DNA of 64,000 nt from Serinicoccus sediminis (GTDB lineage Bacteria > Actinomycetota > Actinomycetes > Actinomycetales > Dermatophilaceae), in contig NZ_SDVA01000012.1 in the NCBI RefSeq assembly GCF_004153545.1, forward strand, positions 59,608 to 123,607. Direction: 5' to 3'. Shown here piece after piece: positions 45,440 through 55,664 of this stretch. Within the stretch, counting starts at the first letter, position 1, and each line of letters starts with the position of its first letter. The notes under the pieces were generated by a model, which was not told where the DNA came from, made no database searches, and was given only the letters and a program-made list of their open reading frames with translations. The translations under genes and the position numbers were made by a program.

Positions 45440-47979
45440 GCCTCACCTCGTGCGGTCGATCGGTCGGGACCGCCGGTGGCGCCGGCGGTGAGCGAGACCA
45501 CGGCACCGGCGTCCACCCCGAGGGTGGCCCGGACCGAGGACCCCGGCGAGTTGGTGGGTACCCAGACCACGCCGTCCTGCATCGCGGTGACCTGGACCGG
45601 CAGCTCCAGGGAGCCGGCGGTCGTGGCGACCCGCACGGTGCCGCCCTCGACGACACCGGCGTCGGCGGCCGTGGCGGCGGACAGGCGGGCCACCGCGACC
45701 GGAGCGGTCCCGGCCAGGAAGGGCTCGCCGTCCTGCAGCCGGCCCGCGTCCAGCAGGTGGTGCCAGGTGGCGAGGACGGCCTCGCCCGGGCCGGGGCTGG
45801 CGGGCCCGGCGCCGGCCACGGTCGGGTCGACCGGCCGGGTGCCGGCCCAGCGGTCCAGGCCGGTCAGCTCGCGGCGGACCTCGGTGACCGTCCCGGTCCC
45901 CAGGCGCACGCCCATGGCGTCCGCGAGCCGGTCCAGCACGACGTGGTCGGAGCTGGCACCGCTCTCGATGGCCCGCTCGAAGGGCCGCAGACGACCCTCC
46001 CAGGTGACGTAGGCGCCGGCCTTCTCCTGCTGCGGCGCGACCGGGAGGATGACGTCGGCGTAGGCGTGCACCTCGCTCTCGCGGACCTCCAGCGAGACGA
46101 CGAAGGCCCGCTCGAGGGCGCGCCGGGCCAGACCCGGGTCGGGCAGGTCGTCGATCTCGACGCCCCCGACCACGAGGGCCGCGAGCTCACCGTCGGCGGC
46201 GGCCTGCAGGATCGCGGTGGCGTCGCGGCCGGGGGTACCCGGCAGGGCGTCCACGCCCCAGCGGTCGGCGACCTCGGCGACCGCACCGGCGTCACCCACC
46301 GGGCGCCCGCCCGGCAGCAGGCCGGGCAGGGCGCCGACGTCGACGGCGCCCCGCTCACCGGCACGGCGCGGCACCCAGGCCAGCGAGGCCCCGGTGGTCC
46401 GGGCCAGCGCCACGGCGGCGGACAACGCACCGGGGGTGGCGGCGAGCCGCTCCCCCACGAGGATGACCGAGCCGGCGGCCAGCGCGTCGGAGGCGGCGTG
46501 CACCGGGTCGACGTCGAGCGCCTCCACCGGACCGGCGTCGGCCTCCCCGGGGCCCTCGCTGCGGCGCCGGGCGAGCGCCTGCAGCACCTCGGCCTCGGTG
46601 CCCGGGGCCGAGGACAGCAGCATGCCGTCCAGCTTCTCCAGCCCGCGGGTGGCGAAGGGCGCCACGGAGAAGACCTGGGTGGCGTGCTTGCGCAGCCCCT
46701 TGCGCAGCCGCAGGAAGACGATGGGGCTCTCCTCCTCCGGCTCCAGCCCGACGAGCAGCACCGACGGCGCGGCCTCGAGGTCGGCGTAGCTGACCTCGCG
46801 CTGCCCGGCGACCGCGGCGGCCAGGAAGTCCGCCTCCTCGGTGCTGTGCGGGCGGGACCGGTGGTCGACGTCGTTGGTGCCGAGCGCGACCCGGGCCAGC
46901 TTGGCGTAGGCGTAGGCGTCCTCGACGCTCACCCGGCCACCCGGCAGCACCCCGACGCCGCCGGCGCCCCGGGCCGTGGACAGCCCGGCCGCCGCGGCGG
47001 CGTACGCGTCGCGCCAGGAGGTGACGGCATACTGCCCGTCCCGGCCGCGCACGACCGGGTCGTGGAGCCGGTCCGGCAGCGTGGCGTAGGCGAACGCCCA
47101 CCGACCCTTGTCGCAGTTCCACTCCTCGTTGACCTCGGGGTCGTCGAGGGCCATCCGGCGCAGCACCTGGCCGCGGCGGTGGTCGGTGCGCAGGGAGCAG
47201 CCCGAGGCGCAGTGCTCGCACACGCTCGGCGTCGAGACGAGGTCGAAGGGGCGGGAGCGGAAGCGGTAGGCCGCGCCGGTCAGCGCGCCGACCGGGCAGA
47301 TCTGCACCGTGTTGCCGGAGAAGTAGCTCTCGAAGGGCTGCTCCTCGTAGATGCCGACCTGCTGCAGCGCGCCGCGCTCGATGAGCGCGATGAACGGGTC
47401 GCCGGCGATCTGCTCGGAGAACCGCGTGCACCGGGCGCAGAGCACGCAGCGCTCCCGGTCCAGCAGCACCTGGCTGGAGATGTTGACCGGCTTGGGGAAG
47501 GTCCGCTTGACGTCCTCGAAGCGCGACGTGGGCCGCCCGTCGGACATCGCCTGGTTCTGCAGCGGGCACTCGCCGCCCTTGTCGCAGACGGGGCAGTCCA
47601 GCGGGTGGTTGACGAGCAGCAGCTCCATGACCCCGGTCTGCGCCTTGTCGGCGACCTCCGAGGTGTGCTGGGTGCGGACGACCATGCCCGGCGACACCGC
47701 GATGGTGCAGGAGGCCTGCGGCTTGGGCATCGGCTTGAGGTTGCCCTCGCGGTCCGGGGTGGAGACGTCCACCAGGCACTGTCGGCAGGCGCCCACCGGC
47801 TCGAGCAGCGGGTGGTCGCAGAAGCGCGGGACGTGGATCCCGACCTCTTCGGCCGCCCGGATGACCAGGGTGCCCTCCGGGACCGAGACCTCGACGCCGT
47901 CGATGGTGACCTCCACCGTCGGCACGGTCTCCTCGGCCACCTCGTCGGGGATGGTCGGGTCGCTGATCTCCACGCTCAT
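45436..47979 (-). CDS. nuoG: NADH-quinone oxidoreductase subunit G
   Basis: 847 residues. The N-terminal ferredoxin-like domain has [15 protein letters not shown] and [25 protein letters not shown] and [11 protein letters not shown] bind the next clusters, and [13 protein letters not shown] begins the molybdopterin-oxidoreductase-like domain, which in NuoG is structural. The rest is a degenerate molybdopterin-binding fold. ATG 47979 overlaps the nuoF stop; an upstream in-frame ATG at 48039 lies inside nuoF. Confidence 0.96.
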   Translation of the reverse strand: MSVEISDPTIPDEVAEETVPTVEVTIDGVEVSVPEGTLVIRAAEEVGIHVPRFCDHPLLEPVGACRQCLVDVSTPDREGNLKPMPKPQASCTIAVSPGMVVRTQHTSEVADKAQTGVMELLLVNHPLDCPVCDKGGECPLQNQAMSDGRPTSRFEDVKRTFPKPVNISSQVLLDRERCVLCARCTRFSEQIAGDPFIALIERGALQQVGIYEEQPFESYFSGNTVQICPVGALTGAAYRFRSRPFDLVSTPSVCEHCASGCSLRTDHRRGQVLRRMALDDPEVNEEWNCDKGRWAFAYATLPDRLHDPVVRGRDGQYAVTSWRDAYAAAAAGLSTARGAGGVGVLPGGRVSVEDAYAYAKLARVALGTNDVDHRSRPHSTEEADFLAAAVAGQREVSYADLEAAPSVLLVGLEPEEESPIVFLRLRKGLRKHATQVFSVAPFATRGLEKLDGMLLSSAPGTEAEVLQALARRRSEGPGEADAGPVEALDVDPVHAASDALAAGSVILVGERLAATPGALSAAVALARTTGASLAWVPRRAGERGAVDVGALPGLLPGGRPVGDAGAVAEVADRWGVDALPGTPGRDATAILQAAADGELAALVVGGVEIDDLPDPGLARRALERAFVVSLEVRESEVHAYADVILPVAPQQEKAGAYVTWEGRLRPFERAIESGASSDHVVLDRLADAMGVRLGTGTVTEVRRELTGLDRWAGTRPVDPTVAGAGPASPGPGEAVLATWHHLLDAGRLQDGEPFLAGTAPVAVARLSAATAADAGVVEGGTVRVATTAGSLELPVQVTAMQDGVVWVPTNSPGSSVRATLGVDAGAVVSLTAGATGGPDRSTARGEA

Positions 47980-49289
47980 ACGGGCTGGCTCTCCTTCGCG
48001 AAGAGGGTGTTGCGCTCGGCCGGGAAGGTCTGCTGCCACGGCGTGTGCATGGCCTCCTCGAACTCCTCCCGGAAGTACTGGATGGCCGAGGTGATGGGGC
48101 TGGTGGCGCCGTCACCCAGGGCGCAGAAGCTGCGGCCGAGGATGTTGTCGCAGATGTCGTCGAGCTTCTCGATGTCGCCGGGGCGTCCCCGCCCGGCCTC
48201 GAGCCGCTCCAGGATCTGCTTGAGCCAGAACGTCCCCTCGCGGCACGGGGTGCACTTGCCGCACGACTCGTGCGCGTAGAAGTCCGTCCACCGGGAGACC
48301 GCGCGCACCACCGAGACCGTCTCGTCGAAGATCTGCAGCGCCCGGGTGCCCAGCATCGAGCCCTCGGCGGCCACCGACTCGAAGTCGAGGGGCACGTCGA
48401 GGTGGGCGTCGGTGAAGATCGGGGTCGAGGAGCCGCCGGGGGTCCAGAACTTGAGCTTCTTCCCCCCGCGCATGCCGCCGGCCATCTCCAGCAGCTCGCG
48501 CAGGGTGATGCCCAGCGGCGCCTCGTACTGCCCCGGACGCTCCACGTGGCCGGAGAGGCTGAACAGGCCGTAGCCCTGCGACTTCTCGGTGCCCATGCCG
48601 GCGAACCAGTCGGCCCCGTGCATGACGATCGAGGGCACCGAGGCGATGGACTCGACATTGTTGACCACGGTCGGGCGGGCGTAGAGGCCGGCGACCGCGG
48701 GGAACGGCGGCTTGAGGCGGGGCTGGCCGCGGCGACCCTCGAGGGAGTCCAGCAGCGCGGTCTCCTCCCCGCAGATGTAGGCGCCGGCGCCGGCGTGGAC
48801 GGTGATGTCCAGGTCGAACCCGGAGCCGAGGATGTCCTTGCCGAGGTAGCCCGCGGCATACGCCTCCTCCACCGCCCGCATGAGCCGGCGGTAGACGTGG
48901 ACGATCTCGCCGCGCACGTAGATGAAGGCGTGGTGGCAGTCGATCGCGAACGAGGTGATGATCATCCCCTCGATGAGGAACTGCGGGGCCGCCATCATGA
49001 GCGGGGTGTCCTTGCAGGTGCCCGGCTCGGACTCGTCGGCGTTGACGACGAGGTAGCGCGGTCCGCCGTCCGGCGGGGGCAGGAAGCCCCACTTCATCCC
49101 GGTCGGGAAGCCCGCGCCGCCGCGTCCGCGCAGGCCGGACTCCTTGGCCGCGGCGACGAGGTCGGCGGCGTCACCCGCGAGGGCCGTGCGCAGGGCACGG
49201 TAGCCGTCGTGCTGCTCGTAGGTCTCCAGGGTCCAGGACCGCTCCGCGTCCCAGAACTCGGACAGGATCGGGGTCAGCTGCGTGCTCAC
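47976..49289 (-). CDS. nuoF: NADH-quinone oxidoreductase subunit F
   Basis: 437 residues. The FMN/NADH-binding loop is [18 protein letters not shown] (about 52-69), and the N3 cluster cysteines are in [14 protein letters not shown] with the last in [10 protein letters not shown]. It takes hydride from NADH. GTG start overlapping the nuoE stop. No counterpart exists in the second cluster. Confidence 0.97.
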   Translation of the reverse strand: MSTQLTPILSEFWDAERSWTLETYEQHDGYRALRTALAGDAADLVAAAKESGLRGRGGAGFPTGMKWGFLPPPDGGPRYLVVNADESEPGTCKDTPLMMAAPQFLIEGMIITSFAIDCHHAFIYVRGEIVHVYRRLMRAVEEAYAAGYLGKDILGSGFDLDITVHAGAGAYICGEETALLDSLEGRRGQPRLKPPFPAVAGLYARPTVVNNVESIASVPSIVMHGADWFAGMGTEKSQGYGLFSLSGHVERPGQYEAPLGITLRELLEMAGGMRGGKKLKFWTPGGSSTPIFTDAHLDVPLDFESVAAEGSMLGTRALQIFDETVSVVRAVSRWTDFYAHESCGKCTPCREGTFWLKQILERLEAGRGRPGDIEKLDDICDNILGRSFCALGDGATSPITSAIQYFREEFEEAMHTPWQQTFPAERNTLFAKESQPV

Positions 49290-50233
49290 AGCTCGTCTCC
49301 CTTCGTCTCGTCGACGTCCTTGACACCCTCGGAGGTGGGCACCTCGTCGGCGTCGTTGGCGTCGGTGTTGACCGAGCCGTACTCACCCTGGGCGCGGCCC
49401 CCGGCCTGCCCCTCGGGGGTGGCCTCGGTGTCGGTGCCGGAGTCGGGCCGCGGCGCGGTCCACCCCTTCTCCTTGGCGAGCAGGGTGCCGCGCAGCGAGG
49501 CCTGGCCGGCGCCGGGCCCCTCGTCCGCGAGGCCGTCCGGGAAGCCCGCCAGCACCCGGCTGACCTGCTTGAAGGTGCAGACCCGCGACGGGCCGCGGGT
49601 GGGGGTGACCTGCTCGCCGGCGCGCAGCCGGTCGGTCAGCTCCTTGGTGCTCTGCGGGGTCTGGTCGTCGAAGAACTCCCAGTTGACCATGACCACGGGG
49701 GCGTAGTCGCAGGCCGCGTTGCATTCCACCCGCTCCAGGGTGATGCGGCCGTCCTCGGTGGTCTCGTCGTGCCCGATGCCGAGGTGCTCGCTGACCTCGT
49801 CGAAGATCTGGTCGCCGCCCATGACCGCGCACAGGGTGTTGGTGCACACGCCGACGGTGTACTCCCCGTTGGGGTGCCGCTTGTACTGCGTGTAGAACGT
49901 GGCCACACCGCTCACCTCGGCGGTGGTGAGGTCGAGCAGATCGGCGCACAGCCGCACCCCCCGCCCGGTGACGTAGCCGTCCACCGACTGCACGAGGTGC
50001 AGCATCGGCAGCAGGGCCGAGCGCTTCTGCGGGTAGCGGGCGATGATCTGCTCGCCGTCGGCGACCAGCTGCGCCAGCACGTCCTCGGCGTAGGGCTCCT
50101 CCGACGCGTGCAGCGGGGTGTGGTGGTGCAGGGGTCCGTCGTCGGCGTGCCCCGGCACGCTGTGGTGCACCCGGCGCTCGCTCGCCTCGTCCAGCTGGCT
50201 GCGCATGTCCTCGCGCTCGTGCGTCCCGCTCAT
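49286..50233 (-). CDS. nuoE: NADH-quinone oxidoreductase subunit E
   Basis: 315 residues. The [2Fe-2S] N1a cysteines are C130 and C135 (VCTNTLC) and C171 and C175 ([10 protein letters not shown]). The core ends near residue 240; a ~75-residue acidic, Gly/Asp/Thr-rich tail follows, and ~45 histidine-rich polar residues precede the core. ATG overlapping the nuoD stop. Confidence 0.95.
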   Translation of the reverse strand: MSGTHEREDMRSQLDEASERRVHHSVPGHADDGPLHHHTPLHASEEPYAEDVLAQLVADGEQIIARYPQKRSALLPMLHLVQSVDGYVTGRGVRLCADLLDLTTAEVSGVATFYTQYKRHPNGEYTVGVCTNTLCAVMGGDQIFDEVSEHLGIGHDETTEDGRITLERVECNAACDYAPVVMVNWEFFDDQTPQSTKELTDRLRAGEQVTPTRGPSRVCTFKQVSRVLAGFPDGLADEGPGAGQASLRGTLLAKEKGWTAPRPDSGTDTEATPEGQAGGRAQGEYGSVNTDANDADEVPTSEGVKDVDETKGDEL

Positions 50234-51648
50234 CGGTCCACTCCTCCCATCACGGGGTCGATCGAGGCGACCGCGACGATGACGTCGGCGACCAGGCCGC
50301 CCTCGGACAGCGCGGAGGCCGCCTGCAGGTTGGTGAAGCTGGGGTCCCGGAAGTGCACGCGGTAAGGACGGGTGCCCCCGTCGGACACCGCGTGCACCCC
50401 GAGCTCGCCCTTGGGCGACTCGACCGCGGCGTAGGCCTGGCCGGGCGGCACCCGGAAGCCCTCGGTCACCAGCTTGAAGTGGTGGATCAGCGCCTCCATC
50501 GACTCGCCCATGATCTCCCGGATGTGGTCCAGGCTGTTGCCCTGGCCGTCCGCGCCGACCGACAGCTGCGCCGGCCAGGCGATCTTCTTGTCGGCGACCA
50601 TGACCGGCTCGCCCTGGCTGGCCCGCAGTCGCGCGATGGCCTGCTCGGCGATGCGCAGCGACTGCCACATCTCGTCCAGCCGGATGCACAGGCGGCTGTA
50701 GGCGTCCATGTCGCGCCGGGTGACGACGTCGAAGTCGTAGGTCTCGTAGCCGCAGTACGGCTCGGCCTTGCGCAGGTCGTGCGGCAGGCCGGTGGAGCGC
50801 AGGATCGGCCCGGTGATGCCGAGCGCCATGCAGCTGGCCAGGGAGAGGAAGCCGACGTCGACCAGCCGGCCCTTGAGGACCGGGCTCTCCAGCAGGAGCT
50901 TCTCGAGCTCGCCGATGCCCTGGCGCAGCAGCGGCAGCTCGCTCTCGAGCTGGTCGAGGTGCTCGGGCAGGACGTCCTGGGCGACCCCGCCGGGGCGGAC
51001 GTAGGCGTGGTTCATCCGCAGCCCGGAGACGGCCTCCATGAAGCGCAGCAGCCGCTCGCGCTCGCGGAACCCGATCGTCATGACCGTCGTGGCGCCGAGC
51101 TCCATGCCGCCGGTGGCCACCGCGATGAGGTGGGAGCCGATCCGGTTGAGCTCCATCATGAGCACGCGGATGTCGCTGGCCCGCTGCGGGATCTGGTCGG
51201 TGATGCCGAGCAGCTTCTCCACCGACAGGCAGTAGGCGGCCTCGTTGAAGATCGGCGTGAGGTAGTCCATCCGGGTGCAGAACGTGGTGCCCTGCGTCCA
51301 GGTGCGGACCTCCATGTTCTTCTCGATGCCGGTGTGCAGGTAGCCGATGCCGGCCCGCGCCTCCTGCACCGTCTCGCCGTCCAGCTCGAGGATGAGCCGG
51401 AGCACGCCGTGCGTGGACGGGTGCTGCGGCCCCATGTTGACGACGATCCGCTCCGCGCCGAGGGCCGCGACGTCCCGGGCGATGTCGTCCCAGTCCCCGC
51501 CGCCGGCGGTGAAGACCGCGTCACCGTCCGGGTCCGCGGTCGGGCCACCCTCGGCATACAGGTCGGTCGGGGTGGACTCCAGGTATGCCGCACCCTCGTC
51601 GGCGGGGCCGCCGGCCACCTGCTCGTCGGTGCTGTTCGTCGTCGCCAT
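50230..51648 (-). CDS. nuoD: NADH-quinone oxidoreductase subunit D
   Basis: 472 residues, the 49-kDa subunit that forms the quinone pocket with NuoB and Nuo[21 protein letters not shown] (with the quinone-contacting histidines), [16 protein letters not shown] and [15 protein letters not shown] are clear. A ~65-residue acidic N-terminal leader precedes the core. This is the only nuoD in the window; the second cluster has none. ATG overlapping the nuoC stop by one base. Confidence 0.97.
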   Translation of the reverse strand: MATTNSTDEQVAGGPADEGAAYLESTPTDLYAEGGPTADPDGDAVFTAGGGDWDDIARDVAALGAERIVVNMGPQHPSTHGVLRLILELDGETVQEARAGIGYLHTGIEKNMEVRTWTQGTTFCTRMDYLTPIFNEAAYCLSVEKLLGITDQIPQRASDIRVLMMELNRIGSHLIAVATGGMELGATTVMTIGFRERERLLRFMEAVSGLRMNHAYVRPGGVAQDVLPEHLDQLESELPLLRQGIGELEKLLLESPVLKGRLVDVGFLSLASCMALGITGPILRSTGLPHDLRKAEPYCGYETYDFDVVTRRDMDAYSRLCIRLDEMWQSLRIAEQAIARLRASQGEPVMVADKKIAWPAQLSVGADGQGNSLDHIREIMGESMEALIHHFKLVTEGFRVPPGQAYAAVESPKGELGVHAVSDGGTRPYRVHFRDPSFTNLQAASALSEGGLVADVIVAVASIDPVMGGVDR

Positions 51649-52474
51649 CAGGTGTAGCTCCTGCGCTGGTCGGGGGCCGGGATGGTGGCACCCTTGTACT
51701 CGACGGGGATGCCGCCCAGCGGGTAGTCCTTGCGCTGCGGGTGGCCGGGCCAGTCGTCCGGCATGAGGATGCGGGTCAGGCCGGGGTGGCCCTCGAAGAC
51801 GATCCCGAACATGTCCCAGGTCTCGCGCTCGTGCCAGTCGTTGGTCGGGTAGGTGCCCACGATGGACGGGATGCGGGGGTCGTCGTCGGGGCAGGTGACC
51901 TCGAGGCGGACCCGCCGGACCCCGTGGGTGATCGACTGGAAGTGGTAGACCGCGTGCAGCTCGGCGCCGGTCTGCTGCGGCCAGTGGACCCCGGACACGC
52001 CGGTGCAGACCTCGAAGCGCAGCCGCGGGTCGTCGCGCAACGGACGGACCAGCGCGAGCAGGTGGTCGCGGTGCACGTGCAGGGTCAGCTCCCCGCGGTC
52101 CACCACGACCCGCTCGACGCCCGCGGCGAACGCCTCGGGGGCCGCGGCCTCCAGGGCGTCGACGACCTCGTCGAAGTAGGACCCGTAGGGCCGCTCCGCC
52201 TCACCCGGCATGAGGACCGGGACGACCAGCCCGCCGTAGCCGGAGGTGTCGTTGCCGAGGGACCCACCGAACATGCCCTTCTTGCGAGCCACCTGGACCG
52301 GCTCGCGGTCCTCGGCGCGGCGGGCGGCCGGGACCGACCCGCCGCCGCTCTCCTGGGCGTGGGTCGGGCTGACCTTCTGGTCCTCGGTGCGCTCCGGGGC
52401 GTTGACCCGGTCCTCGGTGGTCTCCTGGACCACCGGCTGCTTGTCGGGCGTCTCCGGCCCGCTGCTCCGTCCGC

Positions 52475-52478
<4 letters not shown>
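51648..52478 (-). CDS. nuoC: NADH-quinone oxidoreductase subunit C
   Basis: 276 residues. The 30-kDa signature [20 protein letters not shown] and [11 protein letters not shown] lie in the C half. About 75 N-terminal residues are polar and low-complexity, followed by [20 protein letters not shown] start overlapping the nuoB stop. Confidence 0.95.
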
Positions 52479-53029
<551 letters not shown>

Positions 53030-53052
53030 CGTTCAGCTCACTTCCCTCGTGC

Positions 53053-53418
53053 TCAGTCCCATTCCAGGCCGCCCCTGCTCCACTCGTACACGAAGGGCAC
53101 CGACACCACCACCAGGAACAGCAGCATCGCCAGGACGGAGAACAGCCCCACCTGGTCGAAGGCCACCGCGAAGGGGTAGAGGAAGAGCACCTCGACGTCG
53201 AAGACGATGAACAGCATCGCGGTGAGGTAGAACTTCACCGGGACGCGACCGCCCTCGTCGGCCTGCGGCGTCGGCTGGATCCCGCACTCGTAGGCCTCGG
53301 CCTTGGCGCGGTTGTAGGTGGACCGCCCCAGCAGGGCGCCACCGAAGACCGACCCGAAGGCGAACAGGAGGCCGAACAGCAGGAAGAAGACGACCGGCAG
53401 GTACGGGTGGTAGTCCAT
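53053..53418 (-). CDS. nuoA: NADH-quinone oxidoreductase subunit A
   Basis: 121 residues, three membrane helices. AEAYECGIQPTPQADEGGRV has the Y-E-C-G loop that is Y-E-S-G in the second copy; FYLTAMLFIVFDVEVLFLYP carries the conserved acidic residues. ATG 53418 is preferred; GTG 53430 directly abuts AAAGGA. First gene of the 15-gene operon. Confidence 0.94.
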   Translation of the reverse strand: MDYHPYLPVVFFLLFGLLFAFGSVFGGALLGRSTYNRAKAEAYECGIQPTPQADEGGRVPVKFYLTAMLFIVFDVEVLFLYPFAVAFDQVGLFSVLAMLLFLVVVSVPFVYEWSRGGLEWD

Positions 53419-53481
53419 CAGTGCCTGCACTCCTTTCGAGAGGTGCCCGGCGTCGGGCTCGCCAGGGTCGCGCGCGTACCA

Positions 53482-53487
53482 ATCCTA
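53482..53487 (-). promoter_or_regulatory. Candidate -10 of the main nuo operon
   Basis: TAGGAT on the minus strand lies 63 bases before the nuoA ATG, leaving a leader of about 55 bases with an AAAGGAG Shine-Dalgarno. The -35 is not clear. Confidence 0.4.
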
Positions 53488-53503
53488 GGGGTGGACGTGG
53501 CCG

Positions 53504-54808
53504 TCATGCCGCAGGGGTCATCCGGCTCAGCGCGTTGATCACCCGGTCGTCCATCCCGCCGCCGCGCTCCTGCGGCAGGTTGGCCATGATCTTGAGCAGC
53601 AGGCGCATGAGGGAGCGCCGCGGCAGGCCGTACTTCACCGCGAGGCGCATGACCTCGGGCTTGCCGATGAGCGTGGCGAAGTGCCGGCCCAGCGTGTAGT
53701 AGCCGCCCAACGACGCCTTCATCGCGGTGGTGTAGGACTGCAGCACCGCCTCGGTCTCCCCCGGCGTCGGCCGGGCCAGCGCGGAGGCGATGACCTCGGC
53801 CGCGTGCCGGCCCGACTCGATGGCCTCGGCGATGCCCTCGCCGTTGAACGGGTTGACCATGCCCCCGGCGTCGCCGACGAGGAGCAGTCCGCGGTCGTAG
53901 AGCGGCTGCCGGTTGAAGCACATCGGCAGGGCCGCGCCCCGGATGGGCCCCTGCTGCGTCTCCTCGGAGAACGTCCAGTCGCCCGGCATGGTCGCGATCC
54001 AGCGGCGCATGACGTCGCGGTAGTCGAAGGTCCCGAAGGCCTCGGCGGTGTCGAGGATGCCCAGGCCGACGTTGGCGGTGCCGTCCCCGACCGGGAAGAT
54101 CCACCCGTAGCCGGGCATCAGCACATCTCCACGACCCTGCTCGCCGTCGTCCCCACGGGCCCACAGCTCCAGCCACGACTCCAGGTAGGGGTCGGCGTGC
54201 CGGGGCGTCTCGTAGTAGGCGCGCACCGCGACCCCCATGGGCCGGTCGTCGCGTTTGGGCCGGTCCATGGCCAGCGACAGCCGGCTGGAGTTGCCGTCGG
54301 CGGCGATGACCACCCGGGAGCGGAACTCGCGGCGCTCGCCGGTGGGTCGCCCGTCGGGGCCCATCACCTTGGCCCGCACGCCGCAGATGTGGCCGCGGGC
54401 GTCGAGCACCGGCTCCTGCACGTTGATGCCCTCCAGCAGGCGGGCCCCTCGGGTCACGGCGTGCCGGGCGAGGATCTCGTCGAGGTCGTGCCGGGTCCGG
54501 ACCAGGCCGTAGCCGGGGAAGGTCTCGTTCGCCGGCCAGTCCAGCTCCAGCCGCATGCCCCCGCCGACGATGCGCAGGCCGCGGGTGCGGTGCCAGCCGT
54601 CCTCCTCGTCGATGGGGACGCCCAGGCTGATGAGCTCGCGGACGGCGCGCGGGGTCAGCCCGTCGCCGCAGATCTTGTCGCGGGGGAAGCTGGACTTCTC
54701 CAGCAGGAGGACGTCGAGGCCGTGCGCGGAGAGGTATGCGGCAGCGCCGGCCCCTCCCGGCCCGGCTCCGACGACGATGACGTCGGCGGTCTCGACCTGC
54801 TCATCCAC
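53504..54808 (-). CDS. Geranylgeranyl-reductase-family flavoprotein (MenJ-like menaquinone reductase)
   Basis: 434 residues. The FAD-binding VIVVGAGPGGAGAAAYLS is near the N terminus, followed by FPRDKICGDGLTPRAV (the family C-G-D motif) and GLLLVGDAGGMVNPFNGEGI for the flavin pyrophosphate. The family reduces prenyl double bonds; in mycobacteria MenJ saturates one isoprene unit of menaquinone. Placement directly upstream of the nuo operon on the same strand supports a menaquinone role, but chlorophyll- or archaeal-lipid-type relatives look similar. GTG 54808 is chosen over TTG 54832, which lies too close to its AAGG. A Crp-like site overlaps the upstream region. Confidence 0.85.
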   Translation of the reverse strand: MDEQVETADVIVVGAGPGGAGAAAYLSAHGLDVLLLEKSSFPRDKICGDGLTPRAVRELISLGVPIDEEDGWHRTRGLRIVGGGMRLELDWPANETFPGYGLVRTRHDLDEILARHAVTRGARLLEGINVQEPVLDARGHICGVRAKVMGPDGRPTGERREFRSRVVIAADGNSSRLSLAMDRPKRDDRPMGVAVRAYYETPRHADPYLESWLELWARGDDGEQGRGDVLMPGYGWIFPVGDGTANVGLGILDTAEAFGTFDYRDVMRRWIATMPGDWTFSEETQQGPIRGAALPMCFNRQPLYDRGLLLVGDAGGMVNPFNGEGIAEAIESGRHAAEVIASALARPTPGETEAVLQSYTTAMKASLGGYYTLGRHFATLIGKPEVMRLAVKYGLPRRSLMRLLLKIMANLPQERGGGMDDRVINALSRMTPAA

Positions 54809-54824
54809 GGTGCTCGGCCTCGCT

Positions 54825-54840
54825 TGTGACAACCTTCACG
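54825..54840. promoter_or_regulatory. Crp/GlxR-like site upstream of the flavoprotein gene
   Basis: TGTGA-N6-TCACG matches the TGTGA-N6-TCACA Crp-family consensus at nine of ten defined positions. It lies 17-32 bp before the GTG start. A TAGACT -10 on the minus strand lies about 15 bp further upstream, so bound protein would sit near the transcription start. Confidence 0.4.
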
Positions 54841-54912
54841 AACGGTGCCGAGTCTAGGCCCGCCCCTCGCCAGAATCGGGGCAGGGGGTCCTGAGGCGCA
54901 ATACGTCATACG

Positions 54913-54950
54913 CGCTGACCCAAATGCCCGGCCGCCCTCCTCGGTCAGCG
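54913..54950. terminator. Hairpin at the end of the exonuclease gene
   Basis: Perfect 8-bp arms CGCTGACC (54913-54920) and GGTCAGCG (54943-54950) with a 22-base loop, overlapping the exonuclease stop codon. Confidence 0.4.
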
Positions 54951-55664
54951 GGTCAGCACGTCCGCCAGCCGCAGCGGCCGGCCGTGCTGCTCGGCCAGCT
55001 CGGCCGTCTGGGCGAGGAACAGCTCGGCGCAGGCCAGGGCGTCGGTCACCGCCGAGTGCGCCCGGTAGCGCGGCAGCCGGTAGGTGCGCCGGCAGGCGTC
55101 CAGCCGTAGCCGGCCGGTGGCCAGCTCCGGGGTGGGGACCCGCAGCATCCGCTGGGCCAGGGTCAGCGTGTCGACCACCTGCAGGGCGACGCGCGCACCG
55201 TAGAGACGGCGGCAGGCCTCGTCGAGGAAGGCCGTCTCGATCTGGGCGAAGTGCGCCAGCAGCACGCGGCGCACGGGCCGGCCCACCTCGCCCGACGGAC
55301 CGGTGTCGGTGCGCAGGGCGTCGAGCACGCCGGGGAGGACCTGAGCCAGGTCGGGCCGGTCGGCCAGCCGGTCGTCGGTGAGGCCGTGGTGCACCGCGGA
55401 CTCCCCCACCGGCCCGCGCGGCCGCACCAGCTCGTGCCGGGCCTGCCGCAGCAGGACGCGACCGCCCACGACGGGCACGTGACCCACCGAGAGCACCTCG
55501 TGGCGGCCGGGGTCCAGCCCGGTGGTCTCGAGGTCGAGCGCCAGCAGCTCGACCTCGGCGAGCGGTGTGCGGGGGTCGACCCGGGAGGCCTGGGCCAGGG
55601 CCGCGAGCGGCGTGCCGGGCTCGGGCAGCCGCCTCCCCACCCCCAGGACGTCGCGCAGGCCCAT
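54945..55664 (-). CDS. DEDDh 3'-5' exonuclease (DnaQ-like)
   Basis: 239 residues. ExoI LALDLETTGLD carries the D-x-E pair, ExoII is AHFAQIETAFLD and ExoIII is YRAHSAVTDALACAELFL with the DEDDh histidine and last aspartate. It has the fold of DNA polymerase proofreading subunits but lies next to a cNMP/CBS/DUF294 protein, a pair often found together. The ATG overlaps the stop of that gene by one base, so they are co-translated. Confidence 0.85.
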   Translation of the reverse strand: MGLRDVLGVGRRLPEPGTPLAALAQASRVDPRTPLAEVELLALDLETTGLDPGRHEVLSVGHVPVVGGRVLLRQARHELVRPRGPVGESAVHHGLTDDRLADRPDLAQVLPGVLDALRTDTGPSGEVGRPVRRVLLAHFAQIETAFLDEACRRLYGARVALQVVDTLTLAQRMLRVPTPELATGRLRLDACRRTYRLPRYRAHSAVTDALACAELFLAQTAELAEQHGRPLRLADVLTR